Origin: Bacillota bacterium
GTDB lineage: Bacteria > Bacillota > Clostridia > Christensenellales > Pumilibacteraceae
NCBI GenBank assembly: GCA_009779975.1
Contig: WRAY01000006.1
Span: 1-64,000, forward strand
Reading direction: 5' to 3'
Length of the DNA: 64,000 nucleotides
The position numbers were made by a program, and so were the translations under genes. Below the pieces are notes generated by a model that had not been told where the DNA came from, made no database searches, and was given only the letters and a program-made list of their open reading frames with translations. Position 1 is the stretch's first letter, and the number at the start of each line of letters is the position of its first letter. Positions 1 through 7,162 of the stretch are shown here, in pieces.

Positions 1-849
1 AATCCGTATCTTGACGGTGTTATTGTTCGTGTCTATGAAGAGACCGCAAGCGGAGATGTTCTAATTCTTGAGCATTCGTTTGATATAACCAATAATCCTC
101 TTACTAATCCTAACTCATTAAATTTAAACAACTTTTTAAGACCAAACTCCCATTATCGAGTATATGTCAAATTAGTTGGAAATCCAATAATTTTCACCGG
201 CTATAACTGGTCGGAACCGCATAGATTTACGACCGGACTGCCAACAGCAACAAGAGGAATTCCGAATATCTCTATGCCCGGTGCAGATGTTTTTAATGTT
301 CAAGCAATTATTCTCAACCAAGCGGCAGTTGTGACAAATCAACTTGCGCTTTATGTTGATGGGGTAAGGACGAATGTTGCGGTTGCTACTGTTAACTTAG
401 GCGGAGGTCAAGCAAGGACGCAGCAAACAATCGGACAACTTTTGGAACTTGCCGGCTTTAGCACTGACACAGGCAATCGTTTTGTTATTCAATTCCGTGC
501 CCTTGGAAACATGTCAATAAACGACTCTGAATTGTCAACTGCGTTATTTAACTCAACAACAGGCTGGACTCCTTTTGTTCAAGGTGATATGCCGTCTGAC
601 GGAGTTTTCCAATCTGTTGACTCGTCTCTTACTATAACAATCTCAGGCAACACTCTAACAGTCAATTTCCCGGGCTTTATGTTAACGACTACGACTTTCA
701 GCATCAACAGCGGCGGAGCACTTCTTTTAAGGCATGAGGGAATGTTTTTAACTGCATTCGGACTAGTTAATATTGTTTATCATGACGGCGGTTTTGACAC
801 TTTCTTTAGCGGTGCATTTTCAGAAGTGAGAAGGTTTGAAAGAGTTTAA
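1..849 (+). CDS. C-terminal part of a secreted/surface protein (5' end outside window)
   Basis: The frame is open from the first base to a TAA stop, so this is the 3' end of a longer gene. The first ~80 residues look like a beta-sandwich of fibronectin-III type (alternating hydrophobic strands, a YRVYVKL strand, then W-S-E-P and a T-T-G exit). The rest is Thr/Ser/Gly/Asn-rich beta-type sequence without cysteines, as in extracellular adhesin-like proteins. No C-terminal sortase motif or membrane anchor is visible. An internal ATG at 274 has no ribosome site and is not a likely start. The exact family is not recognised. A strong promoter for the next gene follows the stop. Confidence 0.7.
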   Translation, partial: NPYLDGVIVRVYEETASGDVLILEHSFDITNNPLTNPNSLNLNNFLRPNSHYRVYVKLVGNPIIFTGYNWSEPHRFTTGLPTATRGIPNISMPGADVFNVQAIILNQAAVVTNQLALYVDGVRTNVAVATVNLGGGQARTQQTIGQLLELAGFSTDTGNRFVIQFRALGNMSINDSELSTALFNSTTGWTPFVQGDMPSDGVFQSVDSSLTITISGNTLTVNFPGFMLTTTTFSINSGGALLLRHEGMFLTAFGLVNIVYHDGGFDTFFSGAFSEVRRFERV

Positions 850-867
850 TAGATGATGAAAAAACGC

Positions 868-896
868 TTGACACTAATTTTATCATGTTATACAAT
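868..896 (+). promoter_or_regulatory. sigma-A type promoter for the cPGS-like GTPase gene
   Basis: TTGACA (868-873), 17-nt spacer, TACAAT (891-896). Transcription would begin near 903 and leave a leader of about 75 nt before the AGGAG-preceded ATG at 977. Confidence 0.7.
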
Positions 897-976
897 ATAA
901 TTATATTAGTCCCCTTTGACTTTAAAACGAAGAGAAAGAGTCAATTTGGCTCAGACAAAAAGGAGAACAAAATCAG

Positions 977-2314
977 ATGAAGAAAAGAAATGTTATCATT
1001 ATTGGAGCGGCAGGCAGAGATTTTCACAATTTCAACACCTTTTTCCGTGACAATGACGCCTACAATGTTGTAGCGTTCACAGCAGCACAAATTCCAGATA
1101 TAGCAGGCAGAAAGTATCCTGCATCACTTGCGGGAAAACTTTATCCAAAAGGAATTCCCATTTTGGAGCAATCAGAGTTACCTAAACTAATCAAAGAATT
1201 AAATGTTGATGAATGTGTGTTTTCTTATAGTGATATTTCATATAACGAAGTAATGGGCATTAGTGCAATCGCCAATGCGGCCGGGGCGGATTTCAATTTC
1301 ATGGGTCATAAATACACGGCATTAAAATCAACGAAGCCGGTTATTGCAATCGGTGCTGTTAGAACCGGTTGCGGAAAAAGTCAAACAACAAGAAGAGTTG
1401 TTGAGGCTCTTGCCGCTCATGGCTTAAAAGCAGTTGCAATCAGACACCCTATGCCGTATGGTGATTTGGAAGCACAAAAAGTTCAAAGATTTGCTGAAAT
1501 CGGCGATTTGAAAAAACATAAATGCACCATTGAAGAAATGGAAGAATATGAGCCGCACATTGTTGCTGGTAATGTAATTTATTCCGGTGTTGACTATGAG
1601 GCGATTTTGAGAGAGGCAGAAAAAGACCCTAACGGTTGTGATGTTATTCTTTGGGACGGCGGAAACAACGACTTTTCTTTCATTCAGCCTGACCTTATGG
1701 TGACAGTGGTTGACCCTCATAGACCGGGTCATGAACTTTCTTACTATCCGGGGGAAGTTACTCTTCGCTTAGCCGATGTTGTTGTTATTAACAAAATGGA
1801 TAGTGCTGACTTTGCCGGAATTCAAGAAGTTCGAAAAAATATTAACAAAGTCAACCCTAAAGCAATTGTTATTGATGCTGCATCGCCGCTTAGCGTGACA
1901 AATCCGGAAAACATTAAAGGCAAAAGAGTTTTGGTTGTTGAAGACGGTCCTACTATGACTCACGGAAATATGAAAATAGGAGCAGGTGTTGTTGCGGCTC
2001 ACAGATTTGGTGCGGCGGAATTCGTTGACCCAAGACCATATGCCGTAGGAAAGTTAAAAGAAACTTTTGCAACATATCCTGCTATCGGCAATCTTCTTCC
2101 TGCAATGGGTTATGGCGAACAACAAATCAAAGACTTGCAGGCAACTATAGACAAAACACCTTGCGACACAGTAGTGATTGCAACTCCGATTGATTTGCAG
2201 CGTATTGTCAAAATCACAAAACCTGTTTCAAAAGTTGGTTACTCGCTCCAAGAAATCGGCGAGCCGAACTTTGACGGAGTTATCGCAGATTTTGTTAAAA
2301 AAATTAAAAAATAA
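977..2314 (+). CDS. cyclic 2,3-diphosphoglycerate synthetase-like P-loop GTPase
   Basis: A 445-residue protein of the COG2403 type, annotated as predicted GTPase or cyclic 2,3-diphosphoglycerate synthetase. The first ~110 residues form a Rossmann-like domain (RNVIIIGAAGRDFHNFN). A P-loop G-x-x-x-x-G-C-G-K-S lies at about 126-135, D-G-G-N-N-D near 227-232, and a guanine-specificity N-K-M-D at 272-275. In methanogens the family makes a thermoprotective solute; in Clostridia the same family is often linked to carbamoyl or purine degradation, so the reaction here is open. The start has AGGAG 7-12 nt upstream. The gene appears monocistronic, with its own promoter and a terminator directly after it. 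Confidence 0.8.
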   Translation: MKKRNVIIIGAAGRDFHNFNTFFRDNDAYNVVAFTAAQIPDIAGRKYPASLAGKLYPKGIPILEQSELPKLIKELNVDECVFSYSDISYNEVMGISAIANAAGADFNFMGHKYTALKSTKPVIAIGAVRTGCGKSQTTRRVVEALAAHGLKAVAIRHPMPYGDLEAQKVQRFAEIGDLKKHKCTIEEMEEYEPHIVAGNVIYSGVDYEAILREAEKDPNGCDVILWDGGNNDFSFIQPDLMVTVVDPHRPGHELSYYPGEVTLRLADVVVINKMDSADFAGIQEVRKNINKVNPKAIVIDAASPLSVTNPENIKGKRVLVVEDGPTMTHGNMKIGAGVVAAHRFGAAEFVDPRPYAVGKLKETFATYPAIGNLLPAMGYGEQQIKDLQATIDKTPCDTVVIATPIDLQRIVKITKPVSKVGYSLQEIGEPNFDGVIADFVKKIKK

Positions 2315-2336
2315 AGAGTTTTGAATAAAAACAAAA

Positions 2337-2364
2337 AAAGGACATTTAGCGATGTCCTTTTTTT
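2337..2364. terminator. intrinsic terminator, probably bidirectional
   Basis: Stem 2337-2345 with 2352-2360 (AAAGGACAT / ATGTCCTTT), 6-nt loop, A-run before and T-run after. It ends the GTPase transcript and can also end the minus-strand operon that stops at 2415. Confidence 0.8.
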
Positions 2365-2414
2365 CTGGCGAACACTGGTGTTTGTCCTTACAAGTTTTTC
2401 TGATTGCGGGATTT

Positions 2415-2663
2415 TTAACTGCAGCACTCGCAGCATCCGCAACTGCATGAACAGGGGTCTTTGCCGACAAAATAACAAATATCGGTAGTTGAGAAAATTT
2501 GTCCGATTTTTGCCAATGTGAAAATATCGGGAAGGCTTTCTCCTCTCTCCCATTTGCCGACAGCCTGAGGGCTGACAGAAATTTGCTTTGCGAATTGTGC
2601 TTGGGAGAGTTTTAATTTTTCTCGTCCCTCTTTTATTCTTATTCCCACGATATTGTTGTTCAT
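2415..2663 (-). CDS. XRE-family helix-turn-helix regulator with a Cys-rich C-terminal tail
   Basis: An 82-residue protein. Residues ~10-58 are a standard XRE/Cro helix-turn-helix (LSQAQFAKQISVSPQAVGKWERGESLPD). The last 12 residues hold seven cysteines in C-x-C-x-C-x-C-C-x-C-C spacing, a likely thiolate metal-binding tail. The start at 2663 follows the stop of the upstream Cys-rich peptide by 5 nt and has only a weak AAGAAAA site, which suggests translational coupling. A longer reading from 2783 in the same frame is rejected because it overlaps that peptide out of frame. Inference: a metal- or thiol-sensing autoregulator of the operon. The HTH is certain; metal sensing is untested. Confidence 0.85.
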   Translation of the reverse strand: MNNNIVGIRIKEGREKLKLSQAQFAKQISVSPQAVGKWERGESLPDIFTLAKIGQIFSTTDICYFVGKDPCSCSCGCCECCS

Positions 2664-2668
2664 ATTAA

Positions 2669-2830
2669 TTATTTTCTTGTTAAAAAACATTTGCATCCGC
2701 AATTGTTTTCCTCTGTGCATACGCATGGGCAGCACGAACATTCTTCGCCTGTAAAGACTTTGTTGAAACAGTCGCACCCGCAATTACTATCAGGTGTGCA
2801 TTGACACGGACAACATGGACATTCTTTCAT
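2669..2830 (-). CDS. metallothionein-like Cys-rich peptide (two 8-Cys repeats)
   Basis: A 53-residue reading frame with an excellent ribosome site (AAAGGAGG, 8 nt before the ATG). It has 16 cysteines, arranged as two copies of C-x-C-C-x-C-x-C-x5-C-x-C-x-C-F (residues 4-22 and 31-49) joined by an 8-residue linker. There is no signal peptide, so it is probably cytosolic. The C-x-C and C-C density resembles metallothioneins, but I do not recognise a named bacterial family (SmtA, MymT). It is first in a two-gene operon with the XRE regulator, behind a promoter and a palindrome. Storage or buffering of Cu, Zn or Cd is inferred from composition alone. Confidence 0.8.
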   Translation of the reverse strand: MKECPCCPCQCTPDSNCGCDCFNKVFTGEECSCCPCVCTEENNCGCKCFLTRK

Positions 2831-2880
2831 TATTTTGACCTCCTTTGCATCGCTGATGCTATTTGAATGTAAAATTATTT

Positions 2881-2892
2881 TTGTTTAAACAA
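2881..2892. promoter_or_regulatory. palindromic operator candidate TTGTTTAAACAA
   Basis: A perfect 12-bp palindrome (14 bp allowing the flanking T/A pair). It lies a few bases downstream of the predicted minus-strand start point (~2897) and upstream of the Cys-rich peptide's ribosome site, where an XRE repressor would block transcription. Confidence 0.45.
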
Positions 2893-2903
2893 ACTACATA
2901 TTT

Positions 2904-2932
2904 AATATATCATATATATATTGATAAGTCAA
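2904..2932 (-). promoter_or_regulatory. promoter of the Cys-rich peptide/XRE operon
   Basis: Read on the minus strand: TTGACT (2932-2927), 17-nt spacer, TATATT (2909-2904). It sits about 75 nt upstream of the peptide ATG. Confidence 0.65.
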
Positions 2933-3031
2933 TATATTATTAACACTTTTATTGCTACTTTTAGTTGTCTTAAGACATAGTCTTTACACATTTTTTTAAT
3001 CAAACTCTAATCTAAAAAAATTCGAAAAGAG

Positions 3032-3061
3032 TTGACGAAATTTAAATAAAAATGATATAAT
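3032..3061 (+). promoter_or_regulatory. promoter of the coiled-coil membrane protein gene
   Basis: TTGACG (3032-3037), 18-nt spacer, TATAAT (3056-3061), followed by a 40-nt leader with AAAGGAG before the ATG at 3103. Confidence 0.65.
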
Positions 3062-3102
3062 GAAACAAAATGCATTATTGATGCAAAGGAGAGATTTTTT
3101 TT

Positions 3103-3762
3103 ATGATAGTAATATTAGCAATCGGACTTGTTTTATCGCTTGGCGGAGGAGCATTGCTTTCGTGGCAACTTGGGGATAGTCTTCCTTTTGTTAGCGGACT
3201 TTATGGAACTGAGGGTTTTGTTTTAACTATGGGGCTATATGCGCTTGCAATAATGACACCGTTTATGATTATAGCCCTAATTTTGGCGATTGTCTCAAAA
3301 ACGAAGAAAAAACCTGAGCCTGTCATTAGCGGAAATGATGACGGAGCAGTTGAGAGGATTGAAAATCTTTTGCACAAAGGCATTGACGACATTAGAAGAA
3401 GTGTTGAGGGAAAGTCAAATGCTGTTTTGGAAAGAGAAATTGATTTGATGAAGCAACTGTTAGAAGCAACACTGAATGAAGCAATGGAAAAAAATGAAAC
3501 AGTTCCGCTGCTTAAAAAAATGAATGCTGAAAATGAAGCAACAAAAATAAACCTTGCAGTTCTCTTGAAAGAGAAAAATGCAAAACTAACGGCACTTCTA
3601 ATCTTGAATGAAAAGTTAGAAAAGAAAAACTACGCTCTAAGAAAAGTTATCGACGACGCCCTCGACCCGTATTGCATTGAACAAACTGACATTAAAGTTG
3701 ATAAAACACTAGAGCATCGCTCCGACTATCAAGGCGAAAAAAACGATTTTGACAATAATTAA
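3103..3762 (+). CDS. membrane-anchored coiled-coil protein, function unknown
   Basis: 219 residues. Two hydrophobic segments at about 2-22 and 37-64 are followed by a KTKKK stop-transfer, placing the rest in the cytosol. Residues ~80-185 are charged and heptad-like, rich in Glu, Lys and Leu, consistent with a long coiled coil, and the tail is acidic. No enzymatic motif is visible. It has its own promoter, a good ribosome site and its own terminator, so it is a single-gene unit. A structural or scaffolding role is possible, but the family is not recognised. Confidence 0.75.
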   Translation: MIVILAIGLVLSLGGGALLSWQLGDSLPFVSGLYGTEGFVLTMGLYALAIMTPFMIIALILAIVSKTKKKPEPVISGNDDGAVERIENLLHKGIDDIRRSVEGKSNAVLEREIDLMKQLLEATLNEAMEKNETVPLLKKMNAENEATKINLAVLLKEKNAKLTALLILNEKLEKKNYALRKVIDDALDPYCIEQTDIKVDKTLEHRSDYQGEKNDFDNN

Positions 3763-3772
3763 TAACTTTTAT

Positions 3773-3802
3773 AAAGGACAGCATTTAAATGTTGTCCTTT
3801 TT
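3773..3802 (+). terminator. intrinsic terminator
   Basis: Stem built from AAAGGACAGCATTT (3773-3786) and its near-exact complement (3787-3800, one G-T pair), followed by TTTTTG. It lies directly after the coiled-coil protein gene. Confidence 0.75.
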
Positions 3803-3895
3803 GTTTTAACCGATTGACATCTCTTTTTAGTCAAAATCGTAAATACCTATTCAACGATTAACAGATTAGAATAACTTTTTTTTGACACAAAAAAG

Positions 3896-3924
3896 TTGAC
3901 AGGTTTAAGAAATAAATGTATAAT
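3896..3924 (+). promoter_or_regulatory. promoter predicting a leaderless mRNA for the SecD-like lipoprotein
   Basis: TTGACA (3896-3901), 17-nt spacer, TATAAT (3919-3924). Only 7 nt separate the -10 box from the ATG at 3932 and no Shine-Dalgarno is present, so transcription should start at or next to the start codon. Confidence 0.75.
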
Positions 3925-3931
3925 GTTTTAA

Positions 3932-4648
3932 ATGAAGAAATTAAAAAATATTATTTTGACATTATTTGTGGTAATTTTGGCAAGTTTTTCTTTTTCTGCT
4001 TGTGATTTTTTTGTTTTGCAAAACGGGAGAAGTGGTGTGGTTTATGCTGTTTATCAAATGAATGTAAGTGAGGATTATAATGTTCTTTTGCAAAGAAAAG
4101 AAGCGACAAAAGATAGAATGAAAAATTATCTAATATCTTTAGGTTTTACTCAAAATACTATTGCAATAGAAGGTGAAGATAGGCTTCGTGTTGAAGTTGC
4201 AACAGACGGAGACCAGTATGCAGTTAAAAGACTTTTAAAAGATATGGGTGAGCCGTCGGATTTTTCTATTCGATTGGACAGCATTTATGGAGAAGATATT
4301 GGCATAACCGGACGGAACATCACGGCTTTGAGAGGGTATTTTGATTCAGTTTTTGAGACATATTTTGTCCGTATTTTTTTGGATTCTGTTGGGACAACCA
4401 GATTTGCAAATGCAACTTTACCTAAAAATTTTGAAAGACTAATTTCGTTTGTTAGTATCACAGGCGGCATTGAACAAGAAATTTCTCGTCCAAGAATTCA
4501 AACTCACATTACAAACGGAAGAATAATAATTTCCGGATTTGAAAGTGAAATTGAAATGAACCGTTTCATTAACCAAATCATCTCAGGTCAATTTGAAACT
4601 CGTTTGACACTTATAGAAACAGGGGCAAGAGGAGGAAGAGAAAGATGA
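3932..4648 (+). CDS. lipoprotein resembling the extracytoplasmic head (P1) domain of SecD
   Basis: 238 residues. The signal peptide (KK, then a hydrophobic core) ends in the lipobox S-F-S-A-C at about 20-24. The mature part follows the SecD P1 pattern: a helix ending in L-x-x-L-G-F, then G-E-D-R-L-R-V-E-V, a G-x-x-x-D-F-S-I-R-L strand, I-T-G-R-N-I, V-R-I-F-L-D-S-V-G-T-T-R-F-A-N-A-T, and a closing I-I-I-S-G-F-E-S-E-x-E / I-I-S-G-Q-F unit. The six-helix SecD membrane domain is absent. The gene overlaps the next one by ATGA and is probably co-expressed with it. A SecDF accessory or decoy role is inference; sequence identity to SecD is low. Confidence 0.65.
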   Translation: MKKLKNIILTLFVVILASFSFSACDFFVLQNGRSGVVYAVYQMNVSEDYNVLLQRKEATKDRMKNYLISLGFTQNTIAIEGEDRLRVEVATDGDQYAVKRLLKDMGEPSDFSIRLDSIYGEDIGITGRNITALRGYFDSVFETYFVRIFLDSVGTTRFANATLPKNFERLISFVSITGGIEQEISRPRIQTHITNGRIIISGFESEIEMNRFINQIISGQFETRLTLIETGARGGRER

Positions 4649-5091
4649 AAAAAACTGATGACAATGAGATAAGAGTTGCAAAAATAGCAATAAGTTACTT
4701 TTGTTTATTTTTACCGTTTGCGGTGTTTCTTGCATTGATTTTTGTTCGTCTTTTTTCAGGATTAGTTCAAGAACCTCTTAACACATTGAATGTTTTTACC
4801 ACCTTGGTTGCGATATTATGCGGAGTATTGACATTTTTGGTGATATCTTCACCAAAGTATGAAAAGAGAGTGATTATTCTAAAATTTACAACACTTATTG
4901 TTTTGTCTGTATTATATGCTGTTTATGTGGCGCTGCTCTTGACAGGATATGTTGGGTGGGCAGCGTTTCTTTCAACCGGTGTGTTTATAAGTGCCGCTAA
5001 TCATGGGGTTGCCGGCACTTTGATTATAGTTTTGTTTTTTGTTGTTCTTATTGGTGTTGTTGGATATTTGACAAGAAAAAAAGAAGAATAA
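4645..5091 (+). CDS. four-helix membrane protein, function unknown
   Basis: 148 residues with hydrophobic segments at about 10-38, 46-68, 74-100 and 117-142, and a short KKEE tail. Its ATG overlaps the stop of the SecD-like lipoprotein gene (ATGA), with AGGAAGAGAAAG upstream, so the two are translationally coupled and may act together at the membrane. It does not show the conserved SecD/SecF transmembrane motifs. The family is not recognised. Confidence 0.7.
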   Translation: MKKTDDNEIRVAKIAISYFCLFLPFAVFLALIFVRLFSGLVQEPLNTLNVFTTLVAILCGVLTFLVISSPKYEKRVIILKFTTLIVLSVLYAVYVALLLTGYVGWAAFLSTGVFISAANHGVAGTLIIVLFFVVLIGVVGYLTRKKEE

Positions 5092-5104
5092 ATAGTTTTT
5101 TCAA

Positions 5105-5133
5105 TTGATTTAATTTTTTGAATTGTATATACT
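5105..5133 (+). promoter_or_regulatory. promoter of the riboflavin gene cluster
   Basis: TTGATT (5105-5110), 17-nt spacer, TATACT (5128-5133). The predicted start point near 5140 leaves no room for an FMN riboswitch before ribD. Confidence 0.6.
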
Positions 5134-5168
5134 TAAAAGTGTTGAAAAATTCGTGTGATATAAAATAT

Positions 5169-6260
5169 ATGAAAAGGGCATTGCGGTTGAGTAAGAAAGG
5201 AATGGGATTTGTTAATCCTAATCCTTTGGTCGGCTGTGTCATTGTGAAAGACGGACAAATAATAGGAGAGGGTTATCACAAAAAATACGGGGGGCATCAT
5301 GCGGAAATTGAAGCATTGAATTGTTGCGGAGAAAGCGCTGAAAACTCAACTGTTTATGTCACGCTGGAGCCGTGCTGTCATTATGGAAAAACTCCGCCAT
5401 GCATTGATGCATTGATTGGGGCGAGAGTCAAAAGGGTAGTTGTTGCAATGTTTGATCCTAATGAAAAGGTCATTGGAAAGGGGATAGAAGTCCTAAAAAA
5501 CGCAAACATTGAAACAGAAATAGGAATTTTAGAAAGCGAAGCAAGAAAAATCAACGAAAAATACATCAAATATATCACAACTAAAAAGCCGTTTGTGTTG
5601 TTAAAATCCGCCATGACCCTTGACGGAAAAACAGCGGCAAGGACAGGCGACAGTAAATGGATTTCAAGTGAAAAATCAAGAAAACTTGTTCAGAAATTAA
5701 GACATGAGTATAGTGCAATAATGGTTGGTATTGGAACAGTTCTTGCAGATGACCCATTGTTAAATGCAAGAATTAAAGGCGGACAAGACCCGATTAAAAT
5801 CATTGTTGATGACAAACTTGAAATACCGCTCAATTCTAAACTTTTTAAAACAAAATCAAAAACAATAATTATCACGAGATATGATTGCAATGAATTAAAA
5901 GCAAAAGAACTGGAATATATAGGTGTGGAAGTTTTGAAGTTTGATGTTATTGACGGATATATTTCGTTCAAAGATATAATGACAAAACTAGGTGAAAATA
6001 ACATTGACAGCGTGTTGATTGAGGGCGGAGGAAACCTAAACGCAAGAGCGTTAACGGACGGAGTAGTTGACAAGTTGATAACTTTCATTGCTCCAAAATT
6101 AGTCGGAGGGCATAGTGCAAAAACATTTTTTGAAGGGGTTGGCTTTGAAAAAATTAGTGAAAGCATTAAACTATGTCACACACACTTTGAGAAAATTGGC
6201 GATGATATTATGATTGAATCGTATCCAAAATGTAGGGGTGAGCATCGCGAACCCGAATAA
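5169..6260 (+). CDS. ribD: bifunctional riboflavin biosynthesis deaminase/reductase RibD
   Basis: Deaminates the GTP-derived pyrimidine and reduces its ribosyl side chain in riboflavin synthesis. Counting from the ATG at 5169 (363 aa), the N-terminal deaminase has H-A-E at 44-46 and P-C-C-x7-C at 68-78, the zinc site. The reductase begins near 145 (KPFVLLKSAMTLDGK) and includes an I-E-G-G-G-N-L motif. Upstream in-frame GTG/TTG codons (5118, 5139, 5142) would restore a D-x-K-Y-M-K-R-A-L start closer to the family, but they lie at or before the predicted transcription start, so the start is uncertain. The last residues (CRGEHREPE) come from a GTAGGGG-type repeat that supplies the stop codon. 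Confidence 0.93.
   Translation: MKRALRLSKKGMGFVNPNPLVGCVIVKDGQIIGEGYHKKYGGHHAEIEALNCCGESAENSTVYVTLEPCCHYGKTPPCIDALIGARVKRVVVAMFDPNEKVIGKGIEVLKNANIETEIGILESEARKINEKYIKYITTKKPFVLLKSAMTLDGKTAARTGDSKWISSEKSRKLVQKLRHEYSAIMVGIGTVLADDPLLNARIKGGQDPIKIIVDDKLEIPLNSKLFKTKSKTIIITRYDCNELKAKELEYIGVEVLKFDVIDGYISFKDIMTKLGENNIDSVLIEGGGNLNARALTDGVVDKLITFIAPKLVGGHSAKTFFEGVGFEKISESIKLCHTHFEKIGDDIMIESYPKCRGEHREPE
6231..6257 (+). repeat. GTAGGGG-type repeat forming the 3' end of ribD
   Basis: GTAGGGGTGAGCATCGCGAA followed by CCCGAA; nearly identical to the copy at 10193-10219. It overlaps the last nine ribD codons and supplies the stop codon. Confidence 0.7.
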
Positions 6261-6283
6261 AATCAACCGTCTAAGGAGAAAAA

Positions 6284-6922
6284 ATGTTCACAGGAATAAT
6301 TGAAGAGGTTGGAATTGTCAATAGATTAACAAAAAATTCAAAAGAAGCAACGCTTGTTTTGGAAGTCTTTTTAGTTCATGTCGACACAAAAATAGGTGAT
6401 AGTATTGCAGTCAACGGTGTTTGTTTGACGGTGACAAAAATTGAAAATAACCTTTTGACATTCTTTGTGATGAATGAAACGATTGAGAAAACTTCTTTAA
6501 AATATTTGAAAACCTCTTTAAAAGTCAATTTAGAAAGAGCGCTGCTTCCAACGACTCGTCTCGGCGGACATATCGTTTCAGGACATGTTGACGGAATTGG
6601 AACAATATCAAATATTGAAAAAGCAGGGGATTCAAAAATTTATTCAATCCGAGTTGAACCTTTGATGCTTCGTTATATTATTAAAAAAGGTTCTGTCGCA
6701 ATAGACGGAATTAGTTTGACAGTCACAGAAATTTATGATACAATGTTTAAGGTCGGTATAATTCCACACACGCAAACCGCAACAAATTTGTTTGATAAAA
6801 GAGTAGGTGACACGGTAAACATTGAGTGCGACATGATAGGAAAGTATGTTGAGAAGTTTATGAATAAGGATATTAATAAAAGCGAAAGGCTATCAAAATT
6901 ACTAATTGAAGTGGGGTTTTAA
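6284..6922 (+). CDS. ribE: riboflavin synthase alpha subunit
   Basis: 212 residues, normal length. It joins two 6,7-dimethyl-8-ribityllumazine molecules to give riboflavin. The diagnostic N-terminus M-F-T-G-I-I-E-E-V-G opens the first lumazine-binding barrel. The second begins near residue 98 with G-H-I-V-S-G-H-V-D-G, and the internal repeat N-G-V-C-L-T-V / D-G-I-S-L-T-V is clear. AAGGAG lies just before the ATG. It is in an operon with ribD (23-bp gap). This heterotrimeric barrel enzyme works with the lumazine synthase encoded at 9621. Confidence 0.95.
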   Translation: MFTGIIEEVGIVNRLTKNSKEATLVLEVFLVHVDTKIGDSIAVNGVCLTVTKIENNLLTFFVMNETIEKTSLKYLKTSLKVNLERALLPTTRLGGHIVSGHVDGIGTISNIEKAGDSKIYSIRVEPLMLRYIIKKGSVAIDGISLTVTEIYDTMFKVGIIPHTQTATNLFDKRVGDTVNIECDMIGKYVEKFMNKDINKSERLSKLLIEVGF

Positions 6923-7003
6923 AATTATTAATTGAAGTGGGAGGGATAATAAATCGTAGGAACGATAAAACACGCCATATCAAAACATAAACATTGACGC
7001 TAT

Positions 7004-7079
7004 GCTAGATTCTTCACTTCGTTCAGAATGACAAGAATCAATAAAACAATGTCATTCTGAACGAAGTGAAGAATCTAGC
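7004..7079. repeat. inverted repeat with two TTCACTTCGTTCAGAATGAC arms
   Basis: Arms at 7004-7032 and 7051-7079 are 29-bp perfect inverted copies separated by 18 bp. The flanks continue the symmetry imperfectly on both sides. The element lies between ribE and ribBA. A single arm recurs at 10697-10716. Confidence 0.85.
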
Positions 7080-7162
7080 CATAAGCGTAAATTATGTTGC
7101 TACACAACAAATCCAGTCTGCTATCACAATTATTTTACCGACCCACAACCATCCAAAAAACT

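Noticed and set aside
2663-2783. N-terminal extension of the XRE regulator
   Set aside because: It overlaps the Cys-rich peptide in another frame; the peptide has the better ribosome site and its composition is clearly selected.
5092-5168. FMN riboswitch before ribD
   Set aside because: The conserved RFN box (AGGGGCGGGG..ACCGGCGGT) is absent and the promoter leaves only ~30 nt of leader.
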